Source of the DNA: Setoptus koraiensis
Lineage: Eukaryota; Arthropoda
NCBI GenBank assembly: GCA_048013815.1
Contig: CM106586.1
Coordinates: forward strand, 15,252,001-15,316,000
Length of the DNA stretch: 64,000 nucleotides
Direction: 5' to 3'
The translations under genes and the position numbers were made by a program. The notes under the pieces were generated by a model. The model was not told the DNA's origin. It saw only the letters and a list, made by a program, of their open reading frames with translations, and ran no database searches. Below, piece after piece: positions 10,700 through 26,000 of this stretch. Within the stretch, counting starts at the first letter, position 1; each line of letters begins with the position of its first letter.

Positions 10700-13600
10700 C
10701 GTTCTCGCACAACTTTCGGCTAAATATTGAATCAATTAGATCAGAATTCGCAGCAGCAGCCAGCGAGATGGGCTCGGCAAGAGGTTCAGCAAGGACAGGG
10801 CACAAGATACGGTTGAATGGGTCGCTTGTCAGTGTTGTGTCGCTTGACTGGCGCGCCAGCTTGCCAGCTGTAAGGTATGGTGGTGCGTGAAAACTAGTCT
10901 ATTTCAGATAAATATTTCGCCATTCGGCAGCTAAGTTTTTTTTCTTCATCTGTTGAAACAATAATCTTTCATGATAGATGGAATACGGATTTGCGTCCGA
11001 GTTCGTCCACTCGATGGTATGCATAGATCTAAAATAAAACATACCCTAAGTTTCCGTCGGGGATGGACGATATTTAGGATGCGGCAATTCCGAGGGAAAG
11101 TCTAATTTCGGGGTCGAAATTTCACGAGAAGCCCCTCTGCATTTTGCCCTCGGTTCTTCGGTGTTTTTTGTTGCCAAGCACTTGTACATTCTTTCCACTA
11201 GGCGTTGGGCACTTTGAGTATTTGGGCAGAAACTCTCTGATAAACATCTAATGAAAAGGCCCCAGAAAAAAAAGGAAGAGAAAAAAAGTAGAAAAATCCA
11301 ATTTCGGATGTTGCCCTGAGTGGTCTATAGTCTGGAGTATCGAAAGATATTTATTCAAATAACTTTTCGCTGCAATGTTTCGAGTTTTCCAAGTGCGCGC
11401 CAGCTCGACATTTGTGATGTGTCATCTGATGTGTTGCTGCTGCATTTTTGTTTCTGTTCGCGGCCATCATTTGCGAGGCCCTCGCGTAAAAAAATCGGGT
11501 TGCATGTGTTAGTGCGAATCATACAAGTTTTCAAGGTGAAACAATGTTTGCTCATTGTTCGGTCGCTCGGCCACCAACGAGCTCGCTGATGAGCAAATTT
11601 CCTACACCTACATGTATGTGTGTTGTTGTTAGTGGATCGGCATCGACACTAACACCAACGACTGAGCGTACAGCAACGGTAACTGTGGCCCGTTTTTTCG
11701 CACGAAAGAAAAAACTTTAGATGATGCGTAACAACAGTCCGGAACTCGAATATTACATGTGATTTAGGTGGCCTTGCTGGCGAACGGCAAGCGGCAATTG
11801 GTGGCAACTTGTTTCGTTGGCTGTGCGCCAGTTGTGCACTTGCGCTCTTTTGGCCCCACCAGGCCCCAAAATTGTTTTCTAGTGGGGCATCAGTATCATC
11901 GATAGTATTGGTGGCAGCATCAATAGTAGAGTAATGGCAGACGATGATGAAGGCAACGGCATATCCGTTAGGCTTGGCATGATTTGCATAATTTCACTCA
12001 ATGTTCTTGTTTCACTGTTTGCACGCACCTCCATCCATTGTGTGTTGTGCGCCTCATTGATGCCACTCGCCAGATAAGCTGCTGCCTCTTGCTGCAATAG
12101 CTGTGAACAACATTTGAGGCGAACTGCTAACTTACTTATGATAGATGATTGAGCCACTGTTGTTGATGGTTAGATGCGATGAAACGCGATAAAACGCGAT
12201 GAGACGTGATGAGACGAAGCGAGATGACGCAAACAGCGCGATAGCGAGCGCCAAGCAGCGAGTTCGAGGGCCGAACAGCGACAGAGCGAAAGATGGCAAG
12301 GCGAAGAAGAGAAAAGAAGAGCGCAAGAAAAGAGGGAAAACGATGCGAAAAAAGAAAGAATCCAAAGTCCAATCGGGTGGCCGTCAGCTGCATGAACTTG
12401 GCCGAGGCCGCGGATCGTTGGGGCCGTTATTGCCGCCGCCGCCGTTGTTGTTGTTGTCCGGAAAGGCCTCATCAGCGACTGATGAAATGGTAGCTCGCGT
12501 TTCATACATATATATATATATATATATATGTATGTGTATGTGTGTATATATATATCATGAGCATGCAGCTAAAAACCAGATGAAAAAACACTGCATCCCA
12601 GAACGCATGGGCCTCGCGCGTCCAAAGTCATTGAATCAAGTTTAATTTTGGCTAGCCCGTTTGGACGTGCTTGGCAACATTAGCCGGACTGGGCTCATAG
12701 CGCGTAGTAATGGGCAATTGTTTGGTCGGCGTAACTCGCTTGGCCGAATGCAAATTACTCATTTCCTGTTCAACAATTCGCAAGCTCGCTTGCCAAAAAC
12801 AATAGGTTGCGCCAGAGATTGCTGGCTGGCTGGCTGGATGGTTTGTTGGCTCGAGGATAAAAATGATGATTTGCATGCCTCATCAATGAGGCAACTCCCA
12901 TCTGTTAATAATAAGTGAACTAAATTGTGCACGCCCCCGTCGGAACCGTTACAAACATTGTCTTCGAGGCACACACACACACACACACGTATGTACACAC
13001 TGGGGACACATGAGGGCGACACGAGAAATAAGAGAAGCTTTTCCAAGAATTGATTGACTCTCGAGCCGCTGTTAAATCGTTTTCGTCTTGGCTAAGCAAA
13101 TGACAAGAGCAACTGGCAGCCGCTTTCGGTAACTAGCTGCCACTGGCTACCACCAAATGTATGCCTGGCTGACTGGCTAGCTGGCCAGCTAACCGGTTGT
13201 ATTGTATATAACCGGTGGTGGTGTGCAATTTAACTATATGTTGCCACCAACAAGTATCGCAATAAAACGGCGACAGTGTGTGTGTGTGTGGGGCCCGAGC
13301 CGAAATTTGCGCAACCAGATAAGCAACCAGAATGAGGCCGAAACACTTGAGAGTGCATGTGAGCCGTAGCATGACCCTCTCTTGTCGTCTAGACAGGGAT
13401 TTTGTAGTGTGTTTGATGATAAAGAAACGGTAGATTTAGTGGTAGTTGTAAAGTTTGAGCCACTTGCATGTTGTTGGCATTGCTGCTGCAACCAGATTAT
13501 ACGATTTGATGTAATATACGCCAATGGGTGCGTGTCAGACAGATTCTTCCACTTGTGTGCGTCCGAAGCTGCTTGCCTGATCTGTGTTTGACAGACATCA

Positions 13601-16600
13601 AACAAACAAAGTGGATAAGAGCCCGCCGGCCAGACAATGACTGGTCACGAACCTCGAACCCCACTAATACCCCAATGATGTATGCAACTGCAAGCTAATT
13701 TGAAAGAAAGGCCCAACAACAAAAACAATGGGTTCTGGTCAATTTGACAAATCTTAATCAGTTCCCTATTCGCAATGGCCTCTTAAAGAGAAACTCGTTA
13801 TCGTGGCCGACTTTCAGTTTAGTTTAGTGGGCTCCGTCAGGGCTGAACGCAAAACGCCACCAACCAAACTAATGAGGCCGAATCTGTTTGCGACGCTTAC
13901 GTAACGGCATGCCCCCCTTCTAAGGGCAGCTCTTTAATAGGGCTGCTGCTGCCGTTGCTGCTGCATTACCGGCAATTATTGTCACCGAAACAACGGCACG
14001 AGGTGCCTAGATTATCGGGGGCACATCTTGGGGCATCTCCATAGACACTGCTATGGGCCGCTTACTTGAGTAGCTCGAGATGGCGCTCGGAGTTGGTCCA
14101 TTTAGAGGCGAGTGTGTGCCGGTGGCACTTGTGTCCACATCATTAGACCAAAACGTGACAACTCTATACTTAATGAGTGCTATTATCGTTATTACTATCG
14201 AGCGCCGGCCATGAAACTGGGCCAGAGATAACAGAAACAAATCAAACATAGTGAATTCATACTCTACACAAACCTGGCCGGCAGTGCACTAATTTTGCTA
14301 AAGGTATCGCTATTCGGTTATTCGGTGGAAATGAGCGAGCAAAGTTCGAATCAAAGCACCGAACTCTATCAAGCTCGATAAAGTGTGGCTCGAAAAAGAA
14401 AATTATCATAAGTGACTGGTCGACTATCGCACTGCGAAACCGCTTTAGGCACCTGCATGAAAAATATAAGTCTCGCTCTCCCAAAAATTGAACACTCCGA
14501 AATTCGCTTTGCCGAAATTCGCTCTGCCGAAATTCGCTCTGCCGAAATTCGCTCTGCCGAAATTTGCTCTGCCGAAATTTGCTCTGCGAGACATGCACGA
14601 AGAAGCCATTTCGGAGGGCCGGCATGACGAGACATGATCCACAGCAGAGCCAGTTTTTTTTTCCTTAATCTCGTAAAACTCTATCAGCGATTTCTCGGCG
14701 AGAGCGGGCTCATTCTTTTCTACCGGGCGAGGCGCACGTTTGTACGACATCAAGATAAGGGCAACTTTTATGCACTTTCCATACACGAGAATGGGGGCGA
14801 AATTTGTGCCAGCTAAAGAGAGCGTAAGGAAGTCGATGAAAGACGGCAATTCATTTTTCATTTTATGGCGGCGCCCACAATAGGAATTCTTCGATGGTTC
14901 GAGAAAGAAGAAGAAAACCTCTCTTGATGATTCTGATTAACAGACTGTAACCAGTGTGCGGTGGCAGATTTTTTGTGCGTGATGAGACGGGCCAATCGTA
15001 GTCAGCGAGATTTTTCCGAATAGTTGTGTCTGGGCCAATTCAACGCGCCGCAATTTGTTAATCGGATATGCATCGCTGACTAATATAAATACAGACAAGG
15101 GCATGTTTGCGCGATAACTCACTCACCCACTCAAATAGATTCGACATATCGGGACGATTTGCTGAGCTCTTCAAACAGCTCGGGCTGTGGTAAGTTCCAT
15201 TCTGCCAAGATTTCGGACCGTCCTTCTCTGAAAAAAAAAATAATAAAGCGGGCCCGGCCGGTTGCTGCAGGTGCGAGTGGCGCATTACGAAAGCAAAGAG
15301 TTAGCATTTTTAGACGCGAGCATTGTTAGATTCTCTTGTTTGCACGCTGGTGCTAATTCTTTTGCTCAACATTTTCTAAAAAATAGCTCACAGCCGCAGA
15401 ATAGTTCAGTGGGAAATTCCATTTCTCGTTGGTGACTCAGACATGCGTTTTCGAGAGTTGCTTAAAATGGGAACAGAAAAAGAATTGTCGTTGTTATTTC
15501 AGAAGTAACCATGAGATAGTGCGAGATTTCCATCCCAATAGCATCGTTACTAGCGCACTCACTTGTCAGGCGCACACAGGGCTGAGTATAAATTAGCCCA
15601 AGGTAAAAAAACTATGAATATAAAGTGTTTCTATCCGAGCGCGGAGTTGACACTAGTTTCAGATTGAATATTCATGTATTAACAAATATGAATGGGCACA
15701 ATTTACCACTTGCATTCATTATGCGACCACTAACGAAAATGTGCCAGTGAAATTGCGTCATCAATTTTCTATCATTTCACTGAAGAACTAACATTCAGCG
15801 AGTATAACGGGCACACCGAGACAAATAAATGTCGGCAAAAGTACCAGTGGCATATTAGTTAGCGATAAGTGCTCAAGAGAAAAAGAATAGATTCATGCTG
15901 TCTATTTCGATGCATATGCTTTCGTCTGACAAATATATGCATTGTGTCGCGCTGGTCGTGGCTACTTGATCATGAGTATGTCCCACAATGGTCAAGATAC
16001 CATAGATCCCACGACACCGGTTGTATTGTGCGATCTAGATGTCATTAGCTGTGGCATGCAAGTGCTGGTATTCAAGTTTGTGTGTTGTCTCCGGTATTTT
16101 CGAGCTAGCTGCTCGTCTAGATACAACAATACAGCGATACCATGATACAACGATACAATTATGCAATTGTGCGTGAGTGGTCGAGCAGAATATTGTATTG
16201 TATTGTCTCGGAAAGAATGTTGATAGACTTATTCGCTACTTTGTCTTGGTCTTTGTCTTTATGAAAGATGGACACGCGAAACTTAATATGTGGGGCCAGT
16301 GTTATCGTCACAGGGCTCCTATTTCTATCTATCTATCAGCTTAGTCCGGCAGCTTAGCTTCTTTCGGGCTTGCCGCCAGCCATACAATTGCTTATTATTG
16401 CCTTTTGCCTTTCGCTATTTTCCACCAGCCAAGCCAATCTGCCAGTTGCGTCATTTTTGTTTTTGGTTTGCGTTTCCATTGGCCTACATTGTCGATCAGG
16501 TGATTGTTGGCATTGTTGGTGGTGCTAATAAATTGCTTGCTATACTCTATTTCCGTCACGTTTCTCGAATCCCCCATTGGGCGCACTCACGAGCCACATT

Positions 16601-16842
16601 ACCATTATTGGAATCATCAGAATTATCAGAACCATCAGCACTATCAATAGTATGGTTCGTGTTATTATTGTTGGTAGTTTCATTGGTTTGTCATACGCGT
16701 ATTGGCCACCATATTCATATGCCGGCAAGCCAGAAAATTTTGTATCTCCGTGGTGTGGGTGTCATTTTGCAGCGAAAGCCTCGCGCGCAATTATAGTAGT
16801 TATCGCCAACTAATGAAAAATCCGTTTTGCTATCGATTTCGC

Positions 16843-16875
<33 letters not shown>

Positions 16876-19800
16876 TGCTTTGTCTGCTCCGAAATTCAAT
16901 CTTTTCGGCGTCCGCGGGGCCCGTTCGCCATCTATCTACTGTCGCTACTGGGCGGCTTACTGGCATCAGTTGGCCTCATTTGCTGCAGTGGCTGGAACAT
17001 GATGAAACAACTACTGGTCGATTACATTGCTAGATTGTGCATGGCAGAAATTTCGTAAAAATAGATCCATGGAGACTAATAGAGATAGAGGCGGGTGATT
17101 TGGATTATTAATATCCTTGTCACATATAGATCCGCCATACAGTGTACACAGTTGCAGTGTCCGTGCATTATAAGAGGCTTAGAGATGAACTGGTCGTTAT
17201 TACTCATAATATAGTTAGTTGAACATGACAGCTAGTTTTACTTAATTTTGCCCGCGCCCACTTGTTCTACTTGATCTGGCTTATTGATAGAGGCAACTAT
17301 ACGAGCCACCAGGCAACAACAATCGAACAGACAGCTAATTAACACACCAAACTCAACTGGGCCCATCACACGCGCAAAATATATCCATCAAAATATCTAT
17401 GTATACCGTACATAATGTGCGCATGGAAATGAGCAGCCATGAGATCGATGGGATGGAATATTTTCCCAAGAAATTTCCCATGTCGAACATGGAGATTGTT
17501 GCTCCGCTAGCGCACTATCGACAACGACATGGAAATAATTTCCATATACAAAGGTTATGGCTAGTAGTATGGTTGGCGCATATAGCCCGAAAATGTCAGT
17601 GCGACACAGCCCGAAATCGAGTCTTTTATATGGATTTGCGAACGGTGTATACTGTTGATTTCGGGCTAGCTGCTCAAGCAGTTCGCGATGCAGTTGACAA
17701 TTCATGCACGCAAATCATTAGCAAACTGCCAAAGTAAAGAGCTTTCTAAGTATTGCTTTTTCATCCGTGCATTCATATTTTCCAACAATGTTTCAGAATG
17801 GACAACAGAGAGAAGCCATTCACCCTAAACATTGTATTTGTGCCGCTTATCGGGGCCATTGTTTGTCACACAAACACACACACACACACACAAGTTCAAA
17901 TCATCAGCTCGAACCGTTCGAGTCGAACGGCCCATTTTCGATTGCCCACAAGATCGCAGCGCGTATTAGCCTGTGATCGTGCATTGACTAGCGAGTAGAG
18001 AAAAGTTCACTTTCGAAGCGCATGAACGCGAAATAGAAAACGGACGCAAAAAGGTGTGAAGTAGAGCCAAACTACAAACGGGTTGAACGGGACCCCGCCA
18101 CAGGGCGTTAGCGATATATAGAGCCGGCGAGGGTCGATAAGCCTTCGGGGCAAAGGAGTGTCTTGAGAGAGACAAAGTGATCCGAAGTAACGCCAATCGA
18201 TCGTCTTGTCAGCATCAATGTCCGCAATATATATTCCAATAGATGGAAAGCAAAGCCCACTCCACCGTTAGATTGACTACTTTTTCATGTTGGAACGGTT
18301 TGATACTGGCTGCGCTTGTTGTAGGCACCGCAAACGAATTGCGAAGCTATTTGTGCCATCATTATGTCTCCCACTCAAGATAAACCTCGAATACTTGTTG
18401 CAAAAAAGAGACCCCAAGCATCATTTATTTTTCACTAGTCAACCCTTGAGAGTTCGAGGAATTCGCCGAAGAGTGAATGAACATTACATTATGCACTCAA
18501 TAGTACAAAACACAATGATAACTTCAGTTCGTGCAGCACCCTTTATCACAGTTGAATGGTTCCTCCTGATTCAGGATATTGGCGCTGCCTAGCCGAGCTG
18601 TATAAACTGCACTGGCATGTTGTTGTGGCCAACAGAATGAAAATTAATAACTCGTGTTTTTCCTACACGGTAGTGAGTCAACTCGAGGAAGTATTCGAGC
18701 ATGTGCTCTTTGTTGAACAGAATTTGCGTTCTGTTAAGCCGAAATGTCGCAGATGGATTTCCCATCAAAGAATTTTTATCGTAGCAAACGTTTCTGGCTT
18801 CAACGTGGCTTTGCAGCCATTGCAGAGTGCAGGCGAAATGGGGGAATATTATTTTTCTGGTTGTTCGCTTGGAGCAGTGACCCTTCGCAAGCATTCCGAG
18901 GTAATCAGTCTAGTGAGCGATTCAATTCACTTCCTTAGCGCCAATCGCGTCTTGCCCGCGAAAATTTTTCTCGGCAAACCTGTCGAACTAACAGATGTTT
19001 GATCAGCCCGTAGAGACAAAACTAGAAAAAACCCTTCTAAAACTCAGAAACTCAAATCCTAGAAAATCTCAGAAACTTAAAAACCCACGGGACCCCACAA
19101 ACCTCAGAAAACCCTGCTCTCTCGTCATTTCGGTGTCATTCAGAGTCATTTCGATTGGTCGATTTATGTTGACATTTGATGATGACTCGCTTGCTGGTCT
19201 TCACACCGGAAAAAATGGTTTATCGAAGGAAAAAGTCGCGTGTAAATACGATGTTTCAGCGACCGATTCACGAACTTTTGATATTTGAGTGTGTATTCAG
19301 TTGAGCTTATCTCTTGGATGATAATGCTACATAATTTATAAGGAATCATGACAATTTATTTATATATGTGATATGTGCGTGAAGGTGGGTCATCCAACCG
19401 ACTTAGCCCATTGTGAGTTCGTTCATTACACAGACACCAATAGAGAACGATCCACTGGTGATCCTTTTGCACGTCAAATATTAACCATCGGTCATGTTGA
19501 AAAAGAGGAGCCATTCTGACAGGTATAGAAACATTGTCGTTGTTAGCGTGTCAGTGTTGCTGGCTCGTTGCTTGCAGCTAAACTAGGTGTGCCCAGCTAG
19601 AAATATTGCAGTTTAGGTTCTCATTGCTATGCTTACATAACAACTGGCTAAACTGCATAGAGCCATCATCTGATGGCATCATTCTAATTTTCGTTGCACT
19701 TGAATTTACATTCTGTTGGCCCCATTGGTCCTGCTGGCAAGAAGATCGATGGAGCATATGCTGCCTCAGACTTATATATACAGTGCGGTAATATAAATCA

Positions 19801-20000
19801 GTCGTATTTGTATGATTGTTTGTATTAATGCAGGTAAACAGTCTCAATAGAATAGTTAATCTAGCGCATTTATAAAGCTGAATCGTTGCACTGACCTAGT
19901 GGTACTTAAGTTCTATCGAGATAGATAATATATGTTTTTTTCTGTGTCAACAACTCATTGCGATCATCATTGAATCGCAAATACGAATCACACAATAATA
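10700..20000. other. Gene-free stretch with minisatellite and simple repeats
   Basis: No exon is recognised. It holds an AT dinucleotide run at about 12508-12556, a 15-base minisatellite at 14497-14587, a TC run at about 16847-16875 and short CA runs (for example about 12970-12989 and 17874-17892). Scattered open frames of 100-170 codons (16290-16796 plus, 18556-19002 plus) show no known domain and no convincing splice partners. Confidence 0.45.
14497..14587. repeat. 15-base minisatellite, about 6 copies
   Basis: The unit GCCGAAATTCGCTCT repeats about six times with C/T variants. It produces repetitive open frames on both strands that are not genes. Confidence 0.92.
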
Positions 20001-23000
20001 AATCTTGTCTGGTCTTGTAAAGGCAACTAAGTAGTAAGCAAATAGAGCCATCTATAAGGGTGAATTTCTAATTCTTTATTTCGAATAAAATCTCATCGAT
20101 CTCATTCGATTTCATTTGATCTGTCAAATTGATATGGATTAATTCTTGAAATTGTGGTTGACTAAACAGAGAATAGTCATTTACCGCACAGATGCCGCCT
20201 ATAAGCGACACTTGGTGACAGTCTCTCTCGAGTGACCCCTTCTTGCCTTTTCTGTCACAAATGGAAAACCTCCTGCGGTGCAGTATTGAATCCACCAAGG
20301 TATTAATCCCCATTCATTAAATTATTTTCTTTCACTTATTCTTCGTCAATGTGTAGCTTCCACACTGAAGTACTTTCAATAGGCGTGCCTACTATGAGAT
20401 GTATAGTGCTGTGATGTAACCATGTAACCAAGTTAAATCTACTGACCGTGCAAGTTGTCTAGCCTCCATCATTCTAATTGAATTTATCTACGATTTCTAT
20501 ATTGGTATTGCCAGATAAACAGAATAGCGAACCAAGCGAATGGTTAGATTGCAATGAATAACCAACTGCAACTACGATATAATAAAAGGGGAGAAAATGG
20601 AGAGGGAGAGAGATAGAGAAAGAGAAAGAGAAAGCGAATCAATCATCTGATAATCATAGTTAGAACGCGAGCATTGGTATAATTAGATTGCGAAAAGATA
20701 TATAATCGGCGGTCGAAACTGGTCGAAACCGATTTTTATGAGTTCCAAACGACTGATTTTTCGGTTTTTCATAGCCGAAATTTGTGATCGGAGAAGAAGG
20801 AAGCGGGAGGACGATCTTCGGGGTCTGAGAGGGCCCCTGTAGAGGAAAACTTTCCAAACTCTCAAAAATCCAGGAATAGAGGTTCTCATTAGACATCTCA
20901 TTGAAGCATGTTGTGGAAGAATTAATAGAAAAATATTTCATCTTTCGGTTTTTCCGACAGATTCGGTGTTTCCGGTAGATCAAAACGAGGCTTACAAGAC
21001 GTATCTAGGTAGGTCTAACCGAAATACGAAGGTTCATAGTCTTGCCAGCACCAGAAAAATTTCGGCGACTCGTGCTCACTAATTGTGTTACAAAACTATG
21101 CACATATGAATCGAAAATATTTGTGCATGAAGGAAAATCATCACGGCGCATTCGGATAAATATCTGGCACATATAACTAGATTACGGACCAATATAATGG
21201 TAACAGTAGTGGAGATATATGCGAATCTGTGGTACTTTATGACACATTTGTTATGTTTGCGGTAAGTGATGCCGAAACATGTTGTCTATATTGTGTATCG
21301 AGTTATCGCCATAAGAACAGAAAGAAAGAAAAACTGTATGCCATCATGGTCATCCACATGCGCTCGACAGGGTGGAAGTAGCATAGAATGGTCTAGTAAT
21401 TTGAGATTGTCACCGAACTACTTTATTACTTGATATTGTTTGTTTGTTTGTCGGTCTTGCCACCAAGACAGTTATCGCTGACAACAATAATAAGAAGAGA
21501 TGAGAAGTAGGTAGGGATATAAGCTAATAAAGAAATGCGCTATTGTGTTTGTCTTGATCGAGTGGCTGTGTTGTCCAACATAATGAGACCATAATAATCC
21601 ATATCGTATCCATCCAGTATGCCCACCGATAATAATATTACCGATCAATTCTATATGATACAACAATAACTATTCGTCGTGCCCCATGATTTTAATGGCA
21701 GCAAAAGAAAGAAAGGAATAGAAACATGTGTTGCAAAGAATCGATAACGCTCTAACTGCTTCTTATAAACCAAACAACAACCAACAACTACTAACCATTC
21801 AATACCATCATGCCACACTCTCATCAAATGGCTTTCACCAGCAAATTTTATGATCGTTTCAACTGGCCATTTTTCTGGCCTTATCTCTTCACTCACTCAG
21901 CTAAATTTAATCCTGCCATCATGTCTTGAAGACTTAATTTTATTTGCCAAAGAAAGGCCAGTTAAGCTGTGCCACAGCAACAATATTAGATTGCATGCGT
22001 TGTCAAATGAGTTGATGCGACAAACACAACGAATCAAACTAATGCGATAAAGTGCGCCTTGCAATCATTAAATTCAGAACCTACCCACAGAATGGAAACT
22101 CACAGTTAAGAGTTTCATAGGGTCTAACCATCACATTCAAGCTGTCATGTTACAATTTCCAATTTATGCTGTTGACACTCGTTTCAGGTCAAATTTTTAC
22201 CGGAATTGTTCTCACTCAGAAAATGAGGCCCTTCTAAAGTTCGATTTATATTAGTTCAGTTTTTCGGTGCGATTTCGTTGATTTTGCACATTTTCTCTTC
22301 CAAACCTAACGAGAACATCATTTCCAGTGCACTGATCGGAAGAAATGCCAACCAAGGCAGTTAAAATTTCGCACCAGAATGACAGAATATTTCGTCCACT
22401 ACAGCCTTCGATGGAGTAAAAACAGAGAAAGTGAGGATAGATCGCATTTTTTCTAGTTAGTCGAAGGGGAAAAATCAATGGCTAACTCCATAAGCATTTT
22501 TCTAGTTGTTGCAGAGACTATTGTTGGAATAAATTATTTTCGAATTCGCCCATGCAATTCTTCAAAAAACAAAATGCAATTGATTGATTTGTTAGTAATT
22601 CATTCAACACACAACTTATCGGTAATAGTGCGAAAAGTACACCCGAAAAAGGCGTTCATTGGCGGATTTTCTCGGTGCAGCAGTTGAGTGTCTTAATGAT
22701 AGGTAATATTAATATCTATCAGTAGGAAGTGCGGGTAGCTTAAGTGACACACTTGCGATAAAAACCACTTGAGCGTCATAATTTCGTATCTCCTAACTTC
22801 ACGTTACCGGCAAACTTCTCATTGGAATGCTTATGAATAGTATAATTGTCAAGTAATGTGAAGAAAAATGCAATAATAATGCACGACACACGGTTAAAGT
22901 TGTATGAAGTTTGAATGGCAAGATTATATCCGAGACGCAACTTTTCTGGGGCTGTTTTTATTGGATTCGCGACCCGATGAACTCAAAAGAAGCGCTAGCA

Positions 23001-26000
23001 ATCAGTGAGTGGGGTCGTGCAGTCTGGTACATCGGAATGGCCCCATTTTCTTAATTTTTCTTCGAGCTTACCAAATGGCCTTGCAAGTGCCCTCTGGCGA
23101 TAATTTTAATGAACTGACCGAAAAACAAGTGAAGTTCACTCTAAATCCCCATTCAATCAACCCTATGAACCTTGATGGATATCCGCGGATGAATGAGCAT
23201 AAAATAAGAAGAGCACGTTCTCAAATAATGTGCTGAGTTTTTTTTTCTCTTCTAAATATTTCAAAAGCACGACAGAGTAAGTGGACACTTGCCTGACTTT
23301 TGTGGCAACACCCCAGTTCGAATTGAACTTTGCTGGCATCTTTTCGTTTGATCTTACATGAAATATTGTTTGCATCTTCAATGTTTTCATGTGCCCTTGA
23401 CTACCTGTATCGAATATCTTTTTGGCCCACACACTGTCTCAAACTGGCAAACAACAACTCTGGCTCTCACAATCCAAACAAAAGATAAAAAGGTACCTCT
23501 GGGAAACCCGATGAGATGCAAAGGTCACATCCTCGAATAATGAGGGTTTTATTCAAAACGCGAAATGGCACTGCCTAGGCCACGGCTGCCTCCCAAGGGC
23601 GCTCGATAACAAGCGAGAGCACTATTTGTTGGAAGTTGCGATTTTGTAGCAAGTGTATTTTATGGATTTGCTTGAATGTAACACCCTTTATTATGATGGA
23701 TTATATAATGACGTTCTCTATGACGTAATCGTGTCGTTAGCTAGCTAGCTTTTACTGTGTCCTTTTTAGTCAACTGTTTTAGCCGAAACAGCTGACTGAC
23801 GGTGGCAATGTCCATAAATCATTATTATACACAATATGTAATGACACAATATACATACACAATGTACATACATCGCAACTAAATTGGCCAACTACGTTCT
23901 TGTTGCGTTTGTTTTGGCCAACAACCCCACTTTCACCTGTACTGCTGGCAAGCTCATGAACAATGCAAACAAATTTACACGTGCAGTTGTTTTTGGTGTG
24001 AGAATAATTATCGGCATGATGGATGCAACGTTGCGATCGTTTATCATCGGGTTCCAATGTTACATGACGACGATATGTTATTGTGTCGCCTCTATGATGA
24101 CACATGCGATGTGTATTTAGTTTGCGATCTTTATTAATGAGATTCTATTAGTTGACTTGTTTGCAAAGCAAAATAAGTCCCGATTGCCCGACAGCATTGC
24201 ACCGAAAACGCTCATTAGTGGGTTGTTTATGTTTGATGTGTTTGTTTTATTAATGCTCAACTATGTGGTCAACTGTTGTTGTGTCAACTATTGTTGGTCA
24301 ATACCTGTCTGTATCTGTTCAAACAAAACCACCACGTTGGGGTTAATAAGGTCTGACGGTTCGCAACCCCGCACCGTTATCTGTGGCGATAAGCCACAGC
24401 CAACTCTAGTTAGATTTACTGTGCGAGTAGTAGTGACAAAAACACGCAATAAATAAATGAGCTATGGCACTGACTGTTTATCCAACTGTATCATTATGTT
24501 GCTGTTAGTGTCAACATCATCAGCGAAATCGCCTCAAGACTATTTGATGCATTGAGGCCTCGCATTCAGGTGTCTGGCGCGGGCTTATTTTCGGTTTAAT
24601 TTAATTTAATTTATTTTTTTTTTGTTTCATGCACACCAGAATTATCAGAGATGATAAACTAATTCGAGGCCGGGCCAATCAAGGCAGCTGTCCTAACAGT
24701 GTGTTCTCAGTATCAATTTTAATCACTATGTGTCGGTGTGCGTGTGTGTAAATGTTTTTGGTAAACCATCAACGGCATCATGAGAGATGGCAATTAGGCG
24801 ATCTGAAGCAATAAATTTGGGCCCTCATCGCACCAAATGAAACCGCCAATGGTCATAATGAACCATATTGAGCCCAACACAACCCAAATCACACCGGCAA
24901 TCGCGAGATGCCGGCGCATCTCTCGACGGCATCTCCGGTAAATTGTTGTGTGGCACGCAATCAATTGCATCGTGATGAACAGCATCGGATCGGCTATAGG
25001 TCGTTGCGAGAACAAGTCCGTTGAGTCTAGTATGTATTGTTTATGTGAGCTCATAAACGAAAATTTTTTGTCCGAAAATTGAGAGCTGCACTAAATCTCA
25101 TCGAGACAGTCAGGCAAACCGTCTGGTTAGATAAGATGATTGTTTTTTTTTCAGCCGACAAGACAGTATCGATAGTATTTTCAGTGGTGGTGAGAGATTC
25201 CAGAAACAATGCTACATGTGTTAGTATTAATCATAATTGAGGCTTGAGCGTCTTGAGTTGTCGGACATTGATCTGTCTGTCTCTGTTGGACAGTTTCTCG
25301 AGTATAGCTCGCAAGCCAGCTTATACCGCTTGACTTGGCTGGAAATAAATGCGTTTCTTTCTTTTCTTTTCGTTGTAGCTTTTGTTCTCAAGTGCCTTAC
25401 AGCTGCATGATGACAACAACAGAACAAAACAAATGGTAGCGGCCACGACAACTACAGAGGTTGACAAGTTTTAGTTATCGTGTGGTATGTCCCTTATGAA
25501 ATGTAGCAACATAAAATTCCTGGCGATAGGCCCCGACAATTTCGCACTGGTTCGAAATTGTCTGCGGCTGCGGCCATCAATATACCGATGGCAGCCCTGA
25601 TGCAGTTGTTAAACTATCATGGCTCTACATTTAATCTGTCCGATACACTGGATGATGGTTGCATCATCCGGATTAGGGGCACCTGTTTCGAGCAAGCGGC
25701 CATTGGTGCCAACAGGCACAGCAACTTAGCATTTCTTAGAGGATAAGCGTTTGGCCGAAGAGTACCGTCGGCCCATCACAGTGAGCCGATTAAAAGATAG
25801 TGAGCTCGAGAGATAAGCTTGGAATTAAATACTACAGATACTATGTGTCAATTTATACAATTATTGTTGCGATTCGGATGCGTCTCCTTGAGTCTCACAG
25901 TGTGAGAGGTGAAAATTTTCAAATTGGGCGCCAACAAGCTACCCGGGGCCCCTCTGGCAAGGCCAATAAGCGAGCGTTGCCGAGACAGCCAAACTGGTTG

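Larger units (their letters stand above)
6700..10700. other. Gene-free stretch with simple repeats
   Basis: No exon is recognised. Simple repeats include (GA)n at about 6765-6802 and 7381-7398, a TTG-type run at about 8702-8795 and a CTA/CCA run at about 9160-9242. A 171-codon minus-strand open frame (6831-7346) has no signal peptide, domain or flanking splice logic that I recognise. The base composition is more balanced than in the preceding block. Confidence 0.45.

Noticed and set aside
16290-16796. 168-codon plus-strand open frame with hydrophobic stretches
   Set aside because: Much of the hydrophobic part comes from imperfect ATC/ATT-type repeats. Several other frames in the same interval are open.
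18556-19002. 148-codon plus-strand open frame
   Set aside because: Balanced composition but no motif or homology that I recognise; the opposite strand is also open for about 100 codons.
24794-25054. Minus-strand frame with a strong hydrophobic segment
   Set aside because: Could be one exon of a membrane protein, but no adjacent exons, splice sites or family could be established.
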